A stretch of 64,000 bases of DNA, taken from the NCBI RefSeq assembly GCF_000327385.1, contig NW_008709146.1, positions 1,102,927 to 1,166,926 on the forward strand. Reading direction: 5' to 3'. The notes below the pieces were generated by a model. It worked only from the letters and a program-made list of their open reading frames with translations. It was not told the DNA's origin and ran no database searches. Made by a program: the position numbers and the translations under genes. Numbering within the stretch: position 1 is the stretch's first letter; the number at the start of each line of letters is the position of its first letter. The stretch is from Lottia gigantea (taxonomy: Eukaryota; Mollusca; Gastropoda; Lottiidae). Positions 63,801 through 64,000 of the stretch are shown piece by piece.

Positions 63801-64000
63801 ACAGCACTCTATGAACTCCATTGAACTAAGTTACTTGTCAATTCCAACCCTTTGTAAATAATCTACAGCAATGATATACTAAACCAACAACGGATAATCA
63901 TCACATACATGTACTATATTGACCTGTTTCTTTCTGATATTTGGCAGCTAAAACAAAGTGATAATTTCTACATGACTACATCACAGACAGTTGAAATAAC
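60801..64000. other. Non-coding stretch, no gene recognised
   Basis: No gene, RNA gene or element was recognised to the end of the window. There is a short (AT)n run near 63,025. Confidence 0.55.

Noticed and set aside
1-64000. CRISPR arrays, operons or phage-defence systems
   Set aside because: All tandem arrays lack spacer-repeat alternation with conserved repeats, and split genes plus retroelements show that this is animal nuclear DNA.

Overview
This window looks like nuclear DNA from an AT-rich invertebrate, most likely a lophotrochozoan and probably a mollusc. The grounds are a split gene with GT-AG introns for a two-immunoglobulin-domain cell-surface protein of the Dpr/ZIG-8 type, and a mixed retroelement content (an I/Jockey-type LINE with RNase H, a Penelope-like relic, a Mag-like Ty3/gypsy element primed by tRNA-Ser). 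There are no bacterial-style operons. The species assignment is inference.

Layout. 1-26,548 is non-coding as far as I can tell (large first intron and/or intergenic). It is punctuated by a 23-bp satellite-like array with higher-order structure (4.3-4.7 kb), a near-perfect 13-bp-arm palindrome (8.6 kb), a 113-bp foldback element (9.4-9.5 kb), a strand-asymmetric 27-bp minisatellite (14.6 kb), a 39-bp repeat (20.4 kb) and an 84-bp tandem duplication (22.1 kb). 26,549-29,460 (+) holds the last five coding exons of the immunoglobulin-domain gene. They give an N-terminal linker plus the start of Ig1, the rest of Ig1, all of Ig2, a 24-nt symmetric micro-exon, and a GPI-anchor-type tail with the stop codon. 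The signal-peptide exon was not found upstream. A 3' UTR of up to about 2.1 kb may follow.

31.7-40.7 kb is a transposable-element cluster: a Penelope-like endonuclease relic (+), a 5'-truncated LINE (-) with a hairpin-rich 3' UTR, and a broken but recently inserted Mag-like LTR retrotransposon (-) with LTRs, primer-binding site and 5-bp target-site duplication still recognisable. A second copy of the same LINE tail lies at 46.0 kb (-). Beyond this come a 70-bp minisatellite with a homogeneous core and decayed edges (47.2-47.96 kb), two degenerate short-motif arrays (49.8-50.6 kb), a candidate signal-peptide first exon on + at 52.6 kb whose phase matches the Ig-gene architecture, and a 37-bp minisatellite interrupted by a hAT-like fragment (60.0-60.8 kb). 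The rest is featureless AT-rich sequence.

Functionally, the one confidently supported host gene encodes a secreted or GPI-linked Ig protein of a family that mediates neuronal cell-cell recognition in other animals. I found no convincing new biological system. The most interesting leads are the in-frame skippable micro-exon, the possible tandem paralogue start at 52.6 kb, and the iterated hairpins in the LINE 3' UTR.
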